From Oikopleura dioica (lineage: Eukaryota > Chordata > Appendicularia > Copelata > Oikopleuridae), in the NCBI GenBank assembly GCA_907165135.1, contig OU015569.1, forward strand, positions 7,254,501-7,318,500: DNA of 64,000 nt, in the 5' to 3' direction. A program made the position numbers and the translations under genes. Below, piece after piece: positions 33,333 to 44,255 of the stretch (positions are counted from its first letter, which is position 1; every line of letters starts with the position of its first letter). The notes below the pieces were generated by a model. The model did not search any database. It was not told the origin of the DNA and saw only the letters and a program-made list of their open reading frames with translations.

Positions 33333-33761
33333 ATGGCAAGACTTTCTGTCGCCTTGATGCTAGCACCATTGGCCTTCGCGTCCTTTTCATGCACAAAGAA
33401 AATGTGCCACATGTGCCAGCAGCATGTGACCAAAGATAGACTATATATTCCTGCTTGCGCGAAATTGTACCAAAAAGGCTGCTGCGAAATTTATGTAAAA
33501 GGAAAACATGGTCTGACTGAGTCTACAAACCTTGTTATGCCTAGCATAAATAAAGAAACCATCGTTCCAGAACGATCCAGTTTCTCATGGAAAGTCCTTT
33601 CCCTTTTCACGATTGCATTCGTCGCCATTGTGGCCGGCATAATCCAACTCGAATCCTTCATCAAGAAAATTGTCAAGAAAGAAAACAATACAATTCCAGC
33701 TCTGCAAAAATACGAAAATAGACAATTTAACGCTGCTCTAAGCACTGTCAGTCCGAAATAA
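33333..33761 (+). CDS. Small Cys-rich type I membrane protein
   Basis: An intronless frame of 142 residues from the ATG at 33333. I prefer this start over 33288 because it begins a clean signal peptide (MARLSVALMLAPLAFASF). The short ectodomain has seven Cys in about 35 residues (CTKKMCHMCQQ, then YIPACAKLYQKGCCEIY). One transmembrane helix (VLSLFTIAFVAIVAGIIQL) and a Lys-rich cytosolic tail follow. A TATAAA word lies at 33268-33273. No family is recognised. Confidence 0.6.
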   Translation: MARLSVALMLAPLAFASFSCTKKMCHMCQQHVTKDRLYIPACAKLYQKGCCEIYVKGKHGLTESTNLVMPSINKETIVPERSSFSWKVLSLFTIAFVAIVAGIIQLESFIKKIVKKENNTIPALQKYENRQFNAALSTVSPK

Positions 33762-34445
33762 AAAGTCTAAATTGAACAACCGCTGAACCTTTTTTTCACA
33801 AACAAGATTTTTCCCGGCTGAATCCATTAGCAGATATTATCATTTTCAATATTGTATGGCCGTGATTGTGGCAAATTGCATCTACGATGAAGCAGTGTTC
33901 TACGCCAAAATGACAGTCTATCAATATATTATTCAAGTAAACGGATTTACACATAGTGTCACGTGAATCCACGTTTTAGCAGAATAAGTTGTCATTAACA
34001 AACCTGCAGATGAAGAAAAAGTATTCAAAATCTAAATGACGGTCGTTTCAACTAACTTTTTCTTAGAACATATAGATACAATATGGCGAAACAAATTGTT
34101 CTGATAGATCTCCATACAGATATGTATAACGGTTTATGAATAATAAACGCACATCAGCTGCCCCTGGTGGCGGTGCGGCGGGCGACTTGCCGTGAGCGTG
34201 TGAACCGCTTCACACCGAAAAACGGTCACGGTCCCTGTTTTTTATCTCGCCAATGTGGCAAAATAGAAGGGATTTCGACTCATCATTCTTCTTCAAATGT
34301 CCGAGAATTAGAGAAAAGTGAAGACGGAATCAGAGAATTTAAAGCGATTATGAAATATGAGTTGGCCGTCACTTGGCAGGTGCCATCAACAAGACCAAAG
34401 GAAGAGTTTAAAAGAATATTCTAAATACCATATAATTGTGTAAAT
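33762..34445. other. No firm gene
   Basis: An open frame at 34167-34424 (+) has no signal, domain or splice support. The N-terminal exon of the GPCR downstream may lie here but was not identified. Confidence 0.3.
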
Positions 34446-36445
34446 GGTACTATCTTTTGAATTCATGAACAGCCACTAATAGCAGTAGAGCTAGCTATTT
34501 ATTTTTTCGTTTTCTGCACCGGCATAATCTTGAATATTTCTGTGTTGCGAGTCATAAACAGGCTCAGGACAAGGGTAAGTTATATTATCATTCTTACTTA
34601 GATAATTATTCATTTTGGATCCTACTTAGAAGGCGCCTCATTTCCTTTCCAACTTTGAGCGATCAACCTAGCTACAGTAGGATCTAAGTTGGACGGTTTA
34701 ACCTCAGAAATAGACACGAACAGATCAATAAAAGTATATTCATTAGTCTGTCTCTTCCGTATTTATTCGTCATCTGGCCATCGCTGATCTGCTGCAGTGT
34801 GTGTTCGGGCTTTTTCCGATTATATTGGGAGATTTATTGCGCATAGTGGGCCCGGGCAGCTGGATTATACCCAGAGCCGCTTGTCTAATCGTGGCCTTTC
34901 TCTCGCAAACATCGAAATCTACCTCATTTTTCGTCACTTCCGTCATCTCACTCGACAGAATGATCATCATCAGAAGGCCTTTCGGGAAACGGTAGTCTTC
35001 TATTGACAATATTCGTGATTTTAACACGATTAAGATGCAAGCGATCGAATGCGTTCATGGCTACTCTATTCCTCATGTTCGCAGCTCAAATCGTCATGGT
35101 TCCTCCTCTGTTCGGGATTTCTGGTTTCAGGGAGAGTTTCTACGTTAACACCTGCACAATGGATTACTGCAACAAAGGGGCCGAAACGATCTACTTGAAA
35201 ACAGCAATTTTATTTACTTACTTTGCCAGCTTTGGTAAGGAACGAGACTGAGAACTAGAAATTTTACTATTTTGTAGGAACCTCTTTATTTTGCTACTAC
35301 AAAGTTTATCAAGTGACAATTCGCCAAAGTAAGAAGAAACGAGCTTTAAACAGTTCATCCCTTCGCCTCCATGAAGATGAACTCACTTCAACACCAACAC
35401 CAGAACTTGGTATAAATGCACACTCAAATGGGATCGGCTCTCAAAGAAATGTTAAATCGTCTACGCAAGGAACTGTGAGACGCACACCTAGGGAGAGAAA
35501 AAGGGCCAACAAAAATAGCCTGAATATGAAAGGAGGGAGAGGAGGTTCAGGCATGGTTCAAATTCTCTCTCAAAAAAGGCTAATTTCTTGCCATAAACGA
35601 GCGAAAAATGAACCTGGTAAGGTTCTTCAGCCCCGTCGCGTTCAGCGTCTATGAGGTCACTTGCGAGCTTGAGTTCCCTATGGACTGGACAAACTTTAGA
35701 CATTCGAAGGTATTTGATACCAGTGTCACATTAACTGTAACAGATTATTAGAACAAGAAAAACAATTATGATCACAATCATGACTGCGATGCTTCCTCTA
35801 CCCTTGAACATTTGGGGATTCTTCGCTTCATTTTTTCCAGCTTGTGGTGAAATGACGCATCCGCCATTACTTCTTCTTGCGAATTTTGTGGTCATATTCA
35901 ACCCATTGGTGTATGGATTTCTTAATCACGCGCTACGTAAAAAGCTTCTCCAATTATGGGTCTTTAGATGCTTCGGTATGTAAAATATAATATTGTGTCT
36001 GGCGGGTGATAGACTCGTGGTCTTTCCATGTGTTCCCCGAAATTCACGCATGAATTCAATTTGCCATCTTTTCAAGGTCGGCTACTAAAAGGATATGACG
36101 TTCGGAAACATTTGTCTTTCATGTAGACGTCTATCTCAGTTCTTAGCTTTGGATCGATTAACAATGACTATCTCTAACAACGATATTTTAGTGAGCAATC
36201 AAGTAGGAACAGTAGTGGAAAGCACAGTCGTCAGAACACCTGTTCGATCGCGTCACAAATCGGAATGCGATGCATCAAAAGAGGTGCCAGCTCCACCACA
36301 TCGAGGGTTATCACGACGGAGAACATCTTCTGATAGCGGCGCACTTCTTTCCAAATCGAACTTAGAAACGACAGGCAGTGTAGACGATGATATCGATGTA
36401 TTTAGTCCAGACAACTGTAAAAACTGTAATGATGCTATTTATTAA
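34446..36445 (+). CDS. Class A (rhodopsin-like) G protein-coupled receptor
   Basis: Seven helices can be followed through short introns. TM1: AVELAIYFFVFCTGIILNIS. TM2: FIRHLAIADLLQCVFGLFPI. TM3 carries the disulfide Cys and ends SLDRM, replacing the usual DRY. TM4: FLMFAAQIVMVPPLFG. ECL2 has two Cys (TCTMDYC). TM5: TIYLKTAILFTYFASFG. A long basic third loop of over 100 residues follows. TM6: MTAMLPLPLNIWG. TM7: FVVIFNPLVYGFL, with the NPxxY motif. The C-tail is Ser/Arg-rich (GLSRRRTSSDS) and ends at 36445. The N-terminus before TM1 is unresolved. The ligand cannot be inferred. Confidence 0.8.
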
Positions 36446-36579
36446 TAAAGATTTGTAAAGAGATACTCGATACTTGCAGATGAAAACAAGGAAGACTAAG
36501 GATTCAGCTGTTGAACTGTGGTGTTTATTGAAGCGCATGAAGAAATGTCAAAAAAATGAAAGTACCTAAGACCTCAGCG

Positions 36580-39154
36580 TTATGGCATTGCTCTTAGCGA
36601 AAGCTTGTTATTCTTGTAAAGTAGGGTCAGCTTTTGGAAGTAATTGCTTTTATCAGGCATTCCTTGGTTGTGCGAACTCACCGATCCCCCATTTGGAAGC
36701 ACCATCCCAGAGATCTTAGAGATGCCTGCTTTAACACGTAGGATCCCCGTGTAGAGCATATCCTCGATGCGGAACTCTCTGTAATCCGTTTCCTTTGCAG
36801 CTTCATATATCTTTTTTGCTGCTGATGCTGTGAGAGCGGTAGCTTGCCCGTTACTATAGGTGGGAATAAAGTACATTGGAGGATAGAGGTCAATCCAGGT
36901 ATAGTATTTTCCGAAGTACATAGCTGGCGCTTCAGGGATGCATTTTCCTTTAAATATTTGTCGCGTTATTATAATTCAAATCAAAGCCCACCTTTTAAAC
37001 ACTTTATTTCAGGTACGGACGGATCCAACTTTTTTAATTGACCCTTCAGCTCGTTGAGCTTTATATAAATATCGTCGTCGTGGAAGATGGCATATTTTTT
37101 CTTCTTACAGTGATCATTGAAAAACTGATAACCAGCAAATGTTTTCATTGGCAAGTTTTCATAATTGTCTTCATAATCATATAACACTATGTCGTTGTGT
37201 TTTTCGCTCTCAGCTTTGATTTTGTCAGTAAGCCATTTTTCCTCTAGTTATAGCTCACCTGATATTGTCATAAATCGAAATGTTAGGTATTCAAAGTTTA
37301 AGTATCCGTTTAATACTAATGTTTAACGACTTATTGTCGAAATATTTCGCGCAAAACATTAACGAGCCTTTCCTTTTGACGATGGACTTCCAAGAAGAAA
37401 GAACAGATGGAAGGAATCCTGGTATTGCTTCTTTAAAATTTCCTTGTAATATTTGCGGATCTCATCTCGCCGAAAAGAGCCCTTGCGGCTCGATTTAATG
37501 AAACTCACGAAACCATCTCCGCTGCAAGACGGAGGTTTTATAAATTTGACATGTTTTTGTTGCGAGACAATTTGCGTTTCACGGAGATATTTTGGTAGAT
37601 TTCGTTTCGTTGGATGCGCAGTAAAAACTGAATTAGTTATGACATCTATTTGAACAAAAGAAAAGCGTTTACCTTGATAGGCTTTCGATATTTTCAGCCA
37701 AGATAAGTTCATCTTTTTGTTGAAGCGAATTTCGAATGAGCGTGAATCTGATCGCAAGAAACCACTTAATGAGTTAGGCCCAACGATCGAAGATGGCTGT
37801 GCATATCGTTGAGATATTTTCCCCATTGGATTAGGATGGTTTGCTCCTCGCATGTAAATCATTTTTCCAGTTTCAGGAGTGAACATCATTGCGTCAGCGA
37901 CGCAAGATTTGCCAGTTACTCCAACACCACACAAAAGCGTTCCTTTGTTCGGTAACGAAAAATCTTACAGGTCCTGATCTCAATAGTGACTGGTAACTTG
38001 GAATCAGGAGCTGTATCTTGAGTCTTAGTTCCTAAATTTTCTACCGCTTTCCTGGAGAGCTAGTGGAAACAGTTTCTATACCATCTTGAATCGTTGTTAT
38101 GTCAAAGATGTTGAGCCCGTTTGCGATCCAGACAATAGCACTGTACTCCGACCACTTTCCCTTGTAGGCATTTTGAAGAGGCGCTAATGGCATGTGAGAA
38201 GTAAAACGAAAATCGCCGAAAACTTTCTCGTTTGGGTCAAGAAAGTTGCCATAGAACTGAACGTCGACTTTTAATGATGGATAAAGCTTCATTGCAAGAC
38301 GCGCCATTTGACGGTGCATCATGCGGATATCCGATGACACCTCGTGAAGCGTCGCATGATTTGAGCTCGGTGTGTTCACCACCACTAACACACTTTCAAG
38401 CGGCTATTCACATAATTTTGTTTTTATAGGGAATAAACAAAGCAAGTGTGAATAATAAATATGACTGATGAAATCAGTCTGATTCCATCGAAACCCAAAT
38501 TAAGGGCGGATAAAGCCGAGTGCCTGTGTTTTATCGGAATTTCCTGGAGTGGAACTTCCGCGTCTTCTATCGAGTCGAAGATAGATTGAAGAGCAATGAG
38601 ACTCCCGTCTTCTTTGCCATTTTCCCAGAAGTCTTCCTTCTCGGAACTGTCGTTTGAAGAGCTATCCAAGTCTTCGTTCTCATCTTTTGAATCCTCTATG
38701 CTTTCTGAGTCTTCTTTTGCTAAGGTTAAAGACAAGCTGGGATTACGAGTTGAGAAGACGAACTCTGTACGTATTTTGTTTTTGAAACGAAAGCAATTTA
38801 AAGATCGTGACACTCTTTTCACAAAAATATCTGCCATATTGTTTATAGATTAGCAAAGACTTCTTTAACCACACTGAAAGCTCACTTGATGAAGAGTCAT
38901 CATCATTGTCTGTCATCTGAGAATATTCATCTCCATTTCTTTCTATAAATTCGCTTCTTGGAATTTTTCTTTCAAATAATTCTCCGTGCAAATTATTCGA
39001 CAATTGTATATTTTGGCAGGTTACCGAGTCGTATCTTGAATACTGGAGAATATTCAGCAAAATTAGACATATACAGAGCAGTGTCAATCTAAATATTCAA
39101 GGCTTGCTTTGACAAAATGCTCAAAATTACTTACTTGTCCCCCTTAACAAGCAT
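36580..39154 (-). CDS. Type II membrane glycosyltransferase, GT31 (beta-1,3) domain at the C-terminus
   Basis: The start MLVKGDK at 39154 joins in phase to a membrane anchor (LTLLCICLILLNIL). A Ser/Asp/Glu-rich stalk follows (38424-38720), then a globular region (38391-38041; KWSEYSAIVWIANGLNIFDI) and an exon from about 37945 (CGVGVTGKSCVADAMMF) that I do not recognise. The C-terminal third is GT31: KSSRKGSFRRDEIRKYY, FFLLGSPSS, DIVLYDYEDNYENLPMKTFA, the metal-binding DDD (AIFHDDDIYI), PTYSNGQATALTASAAKKIY and the ED motif (IEDMLYTGI). It should act in the Golgi on glycoproteins or glycolipids. The two N-terminal blocks could in principle be a separate gene, but all exons join on one strand. 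The join near 38041/37950 lacks a plain GT-AG border. Confidence 0.7.
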
Positions 39155-39260
39155 TTTTAAAAGAGATGTCCCTTTCCGGGACATTTTTTTGAAGAATCGT
39201 TCCAAGTCTAAAGAGTTTGCGTATTCTCCCGTAGTGTATTTCTCTACTTCTCTGGGAACT

Positions 39261-39548
39261 TCAGATCACCGATGAATGGTGTGTTTTCTTTTTCCTCTCA
39301 TAAAAATTGATGCCGCCCCAGCCGATAATTACTTTCTTTGTCTTCCCTTTACGATCGGGTAGAGTTATTCGCTTTCGAAAAACTACAGCTGATCGCTGAG
39401 CGACCCTTGGACTCAACATTTTAACGACGAGTAGTTTATTAATTAATATTCGTGAGTCTATCCTTTTACAAGATTGTCTTCTTTGTTCGGTAGGAAAACG
39501 TCTTTCTTCAGATCTATAGGAATAACACAGGAAAAGTCGCAGAGTCAT
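39261..39548 (-). CDS. Short hypothetical ORF
   Basis: A 95-residue frame starts MTLRLFLCYSY and is basic (RKRITLPDRKGKTKKVIIGW). It shows no domain and no clear signal peptide. It could be a real small gene or chance. Confidence 0.2.
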   Translation of the reverse strand: MTLRLFLCYSYRSEERRFPTEQRRQSCKRIDSRILINKLLVVKMLSPRVAQRSAVVFRKRITLPDRKGKTKKVIIGWGGINFYERKKKTHHSSVI

Positions 39549-39559
39549 AAAGTCTTTTC

Positions 39560-41038
39560 AAGAATTAAGCTTCGTGTTGTCTATATTTTGTGTCGTAAAT
39601 ATAAGGGAGCAGTGAGGTTGCTCCAGATTCGTAACCGAAAACTAGATTAACTGAAAAAATTTGCGTCACAGCTTGGAGGCGCCATTTAAATTCATCCCCG
39701 GGCAAAGAACGATGAGAAAGCGCGTGGGCACCCATGCCGAGCGATGAATAAATGATATAATCGTAGCATGTCTTATTAGAAGTCCATCTCTTTCATTTGC
39801 CCCACTGCAGCTGTCGGCCCCTGGGCCATACTTGATTAAGGACCTAACTCATGCTCGCATTTATCAATGTTCACTTTTGACGCGCGCGCCACGTAATTTA
39901 CAAGAACGCATGCGGATAAGAAACTCAAGTCGTAAGCTATTTTCTTAGATTCCTCTTTTAGATTCGGCCTCTTAGTTTCAGGAAGTACTAGACACTACAT
40001 TCACATGGATATTTTTGTGGGGTTGAAATGACGACTACTGCGTGGGTTCTTATTTTTGGCACAAGACTTGCATCTTACGTTTTTGTCCAAATATTGTGGT
40101 CCAAGTTTGATCCAACTGCTTTTAAAACCACAAATATACAAACACGCTAACGTAGCTCATTTCAAAGGCTAGCTAACTAAATACTGATCAAAATTTATGT
40201 TTTTGCCAAATTTTTATTCACTGAAACTTTCGACGATTGTCAATCATGAGGTTCGGTGTTACTGTAATGCCCCTGAATCATTTTATTGACTTTTTAGTAA
40301 CTTCAATTTCGCAAGATACATTTTATGAAACACGTTGTGGTCATGAGAGGGATTATTAGATTTTTTCACTTCTGTGAAATGCGATGACGCTCAACGCACG
40401 TGGTGTTGGTGCTGTGGCGATGGTGGAGTCTCTCGAGACGCGTGGGCACGGAATGCTGCCCATTTTCGATCGCCAAAATAACAATCGAATCATATAAGCG
40501 CATAATTGTTTAATATACACACATGCAAGCTGTCATTATTGTCAAGACAAATATTTTAAAACACTCACTAAAAAGTCCATTCTGAACAAAACTGAATGAA
40601 ATATTGAGTCTGGTTTTCAATTACGATATCAAAAAAATGTGATGGTAATAAATTAACGACTGATATAGATTGATGAATTTCTACAATGTCAATTGGTCTG
40701 AAGTTCGAAAATGACATTCGCAACGGCTCAATTCACGTTGCGAGTATTACGGTCAAATCAGCATGAAATCGGAAATTTAAACGCGAAACCTACTCGTGTT
40801 AAAAGTTTATCCCGATAAAATTTGATTCTATAATGAAGCAGAACCCCTGTGAAAATAGTCAAAGCTCGTTTTACGGTATAAATCACTAATGACCTTCTGG
40901 ATGGCGACGTTACTCATGCATGCGCTGGAATTGAAAAATTCATGCCACCAATTACGAATTTTAAGCGGTTTTGGTTTTTCACCCAGGATGAGAATTTCCA
41001 TTTCACTTAGAGGCGCAGAGCGAGAAGAAGCAACTACA
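39560..41038. other. Gene-poor stretch upstream of the Met-rich gene
   Basis: I see no exon chain on either strand over about 1.5 kb, which is unusual for this window. A GTGGTG-rich patch lies near 40405-40440. It may hold the regulatory region of the gene at 41039. Confidence 0.4.
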
Positions 41039-42347
41039 ATGTTTTTTATTTTGATTCTGAGCTTGCTGACGAGAATGTCGCAGGCAATGGATCTGACGCA
41101 GATTCTGACCATGTCGGCCATGTCAGGAGGCGAGGAAGTTGACCCACTCCAGATCATGCTTATGACACAACTTTTGGAGGTAGTTGCCAAAGAGATTCGC
41201 CTTAGCAATTCACCAAGGCCACGTCAAGTCAAGTGCCTCCGCCATTCTTGAGAGATCCAATTATGCGATAATTACTAACCGAAATTTTCTTGTTACGTCC
41301 AATCATGATTAAACTAATCGGACATTTAGGACGATGAGGAATCACCTGATGGCGAGTCTAACTCTGGAATGGACATGATGACCATGATGATGATGATGCA
41401 AGGTGGACTTTTTGGAAACCCTTCTGACGAATCAAATGAAAAACCATCTTCTCAGATGTCTGCAATGTTGCCTATGCTTATGATGATGGGTGTAAGTATT
41501 TTTTCCCAACGTGGACTTTGAGGAAATCTTTTACCAATTTGTTCTTACGCCATGTTGTGATTAGATTGATAGAGGTAATTGCCAGACCTCTAAAAATAAT
41601 TAAGGGTAATGGAGGCGACGATCCACTGATGAGACTCTTGCCTATTATGATGCTCATGAACGGTGGAGGTGAATCAGAAGCTGACTCCAATGCTATGGCC
41701 AACTTTCTACCTCTCATGCTGATGATGTCTGAGGAAAAGACTGATGAAGATGGAAACGTTGTAAGTAGAACCTCTTCACACAAGTTCCTCAGCCGTTCTT
41801 TAAAAAACGGGCAAGAGTGTTTCGAGAATACCACTCGTCTTGGATTACTGCTAAGTCTACATTCTAGGTCGACGGTCTCGATCCACTCATGATGTTGCCT
41901 CTGATTATGATGTCAAAAGGTGGCATGGCTGCGGAAGGCGCCTCGAGTTTGCTCCCCTTGCTTCTGCTTGGCGGTGGCGAAGATGGTAAGAACTCGTGTT
42001 CGAGAAACAGCTAACTTTTTTGAGCAGGAGATGACGACATCTCGAAAATCTTGCCACTGATGATGATGATGTCTGGCACAACTACCACGCAGCCTGGCGC
42101 CAATCCCATGCTCCCAATGATGATGTCTATGATGAATGGAGGAGACGAAATGATGCCGATGCTCATGAACATGCCGCAACCACCTATTCGAGATCCACGA
42201 ACAGGATATATTAGCCCACCAAGAGTAAGCTTCTCGGAATAACTTGTGGTTACATGAAATGATATTTAGACCGATAACAACCAAATGATGATGATGTCAG
42301 CGTTGATGGAGCAGGGCAAGAACCAAAATATATTTGATCGAAAATAG
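41039..42347 (+). CDS. Secreted Met-rich repeat protein
   Basis: Six exons with GT-AG introns: 41039-41178, 41331-41490, 41605-41760, 41868-41984, 42028-42223 and 42271-42347. The signal peptide is MFFILILSLLTRMSQA. The mature part repeats blocks of Met/Leu-Pro between acidic Gly/Asp/Ser linkers: MTMMMMMQGGLFG, AMLPMLMMMG, LLPIMMLMNGGGE, FLPLMLMM, SLLPLLLLGGGE, ILPLMMMMSG and MLPMMMSMMNGG. One block, LLPLLLLGGG, is identical to the repeat of the Leu-rich gene 1.2 kb downstream, so the two are probably tandem paralogues. No known family is recognised. A secreted structural role, for example in the larvacean house, is only a guess. Confidence 0.75.
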
Positions 42348-43535
42348 AGACGCTCAAAGCCGTGAGCAGTGAGTTTTTTTTTGTTTTACTACATTCTCAG
42401 AATAAAATTTCGACGCATTTATCTCAGCCAATCTACACTTGTTCCAATGTTTTGACGAGTTTCAAACAATTTAAAGCTTTGCATATTGTTCCATGATCAA
42501 ACTTATATTAACGTGGTGTCACGTGAGAAAGATGCTTTCCTAGTTTCCCACAAATTGTGGTGGTGGTGGGAAATCGTTAGTCCGTTCTGCTTGACAGCCC
42601 ACCATCATCTTTAAAAATTGTGGTGTATTTCGGTGGTGTAGTCACGAAAGATTTCTTCAAAGCGTTGCTACGTTGATCCGTCTAATTTTTTTACAAAAAT
42701 TTTTGACAGGTCGGAATATTCATTTTCGTGTCTCCAGGTCAAGTTGTCGCGGCAAGGCGAGAGTGAGAAAGGAATTCGGTACTATTTCAAGTTGATATGA
42801 TTGTACAGATAATATGGACCATATCTTTCCGTTTTACTTCCTCCGAAAGAAAAACCGTTTATGCTTCACTGTACCGCTTAATGATAATAGTGACAGGCAA
42901 TAATAACATAATATATATCAGGTTTTTTAACATAAAATTTCTAACATTTTCATATGTTAATAGTATTCACGAAATCAACGAGATTTCTATTTGTTTCAAG
43001 TGTTTTTTTATTCCGTATTTACGCGAAATCCTCCATGACGATCCTCGATGAGGAAGGCATTTTTCAAAAGACGTTGAGAAATAAACGCCAAAGCGTAGAA
43101 ACTTAAATAAGCCGGGTGTTCGAAAGTAGTAATCTGCCGTAACTAAATAAACGTTTCGTTATTAGGGACGAGGACCATGAATCACCATACGCAAGAGTTA
43201 CCGAATTAGAAGAACGAGTGCTGCTTTTGGGTCGATGGCTCACGTCATCATCGTGTTGAACCTCTTGATGGAGCCCTTGAGACGAAATGAGCTAGTGGTA
43301 GTGGTGGTGGTGGAGCGATTCTGCCTGGGGCGCCTTGTCAAACCGGTCTAGTGCTCCACCATACGATAAAAGCAAAAGCCTTCACCGTTTTATTTTAGTT
43401 AGATCTGAGGTGAAACAAGCGCCAAGGTGAGCATTTTTTACGTTTTTATAGAGAACGGCCAAGAGACCACAGAGAATAATAAAATTAGAGAACGTCAACC
43501 ATTAACATTATCATTTAGTCCTACAAACACACATA
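42348..43535. other. Gene-poor stretch between the Met-rich and Leu-rich genes
   Basis: No coding exon is supported. A short inverted pair (GGTGGTGGTGGG near 42560 and CCCACCATCA near 42598) and GGTGGT runs near 43290-43315 were seen. It probably contains the promoter of the gene at 43536. Confidence 0.4.
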
Positions 43536-44255
43536 ATGAAACTCTCCGCAATCCTTTCGTGCGTTGCCGCTCAATTCAACCCCATGCCAGTCGCCCCACA
43601 GGCCCCAGCTGCTGGTGGTCTTCTCGGTGGTGCTGCCGGTGGTATGCAGGGTATCCTCCCTCTCCTCCTCCTCGGTGACGGCCTTGACGGCTCTGATGAC
43701 CTTCTCCCACTCCTCCTCCTCGGCGGTGGTCTCGGAGGTGCCGGTGGAGCCGCTGGTGACATGAGCTCTATCCTTCCTCTTCTTCTTCTCGGTGATGATG
43801 AAATCACTTCTGCTAAGATGGACGAAATCTGTACTAATGCAGAGACCACTAAAAAACAGACTGACTGTGCTGCCGCTAAAACAGCTGCTGACAATGCATA
43901 CACCACTTGCGCTGGCGCGACCGGCGCCACTGCCGATGATATCAAGGCATGCGAAAAAACTCGACAAACTGCTTACAAGGCCGCCAAGAGTGACTTCGGC
44001 AAGAAGAACAAGCTCACCGATCTTCTTCTCCTTACCAGCCTCGCTGGACCCGGTGGAATGGGCGCTGGTGGCATGAACTCTCTTCTCCCACTCCTCCTTC
44101 TCGGTGATGGCCTTGGATCCTCTAGCTCCAGCTCCGATGACCTTCTTCCACTTCTCCTCCTCAGCGGTGGTCTTGGAGGCGGTGCCGTCGACCCAATCAC
44201 TGGACAACAAGCTGGTGGTTTGGACCCCTTGATGATGATGCTCCTTTTAGATTAA
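43536..44255 (+). CDS. Secreted Leu-rich repeat-block protein, intronless, 239 aa
   Basis: A signal peptide (MKLSAILSCVAAQF) is followed by Pro/Ala/Gly-rich sequence. The body carries five copies of the block (I/L)LPLLLLG(D/G)G: GILPLLLLGDGL, DLLPLLLLGGGL, SILPLLLLGDD, SLLPLLLLGDGL and DLLPLLLLSGGL, with a partial block DLLLLTSLAGPGG. A central helical insert of about 75 residues holds four Cys (EICTNAE, QTDCAAAK, TTCAGATG, KACEKT). The end is DPLMMMLLLD. Codons are strongly biased to C in the third position (CTC, GGC, GAC), unlike the neighbouring genes, which suggests high expression. There are no introns, unlike its Met-rich relative. This is not the LRR (leucine-rich repeat) fold. The function is unknown. 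Confidence 0.8.
   Translation: MKLSAILSCVAAQFNPMPVAPQAPAAGGLLGGAAGGMQGILPLLLLGDGLDGSDDLLPLLLLGGGLGGAGGAAGDMSSILPLLLLGDDEITSAKMDEICTNAETTKKQTDCAAAKTAADNAYTTCAGATGATADDIKACEKTRQTAYKAAKSDFGKKNKLTDLLLLTSLAGPGGMGAGGMNSLLPLLLLGDGLGSSSSSSDDLLPLLLLSGGLGGGAVDPITGQQAGGLDPLMMMLLLD

Noticed and set aside
43521..44210. 229-codon minus-strand ORF opposite the Leu-rich gene
   Set aside because: It is an antisense shadow produced by the C-ending codon bias of the plus-strand gene. The plus frame has the signal peptide and repeats.
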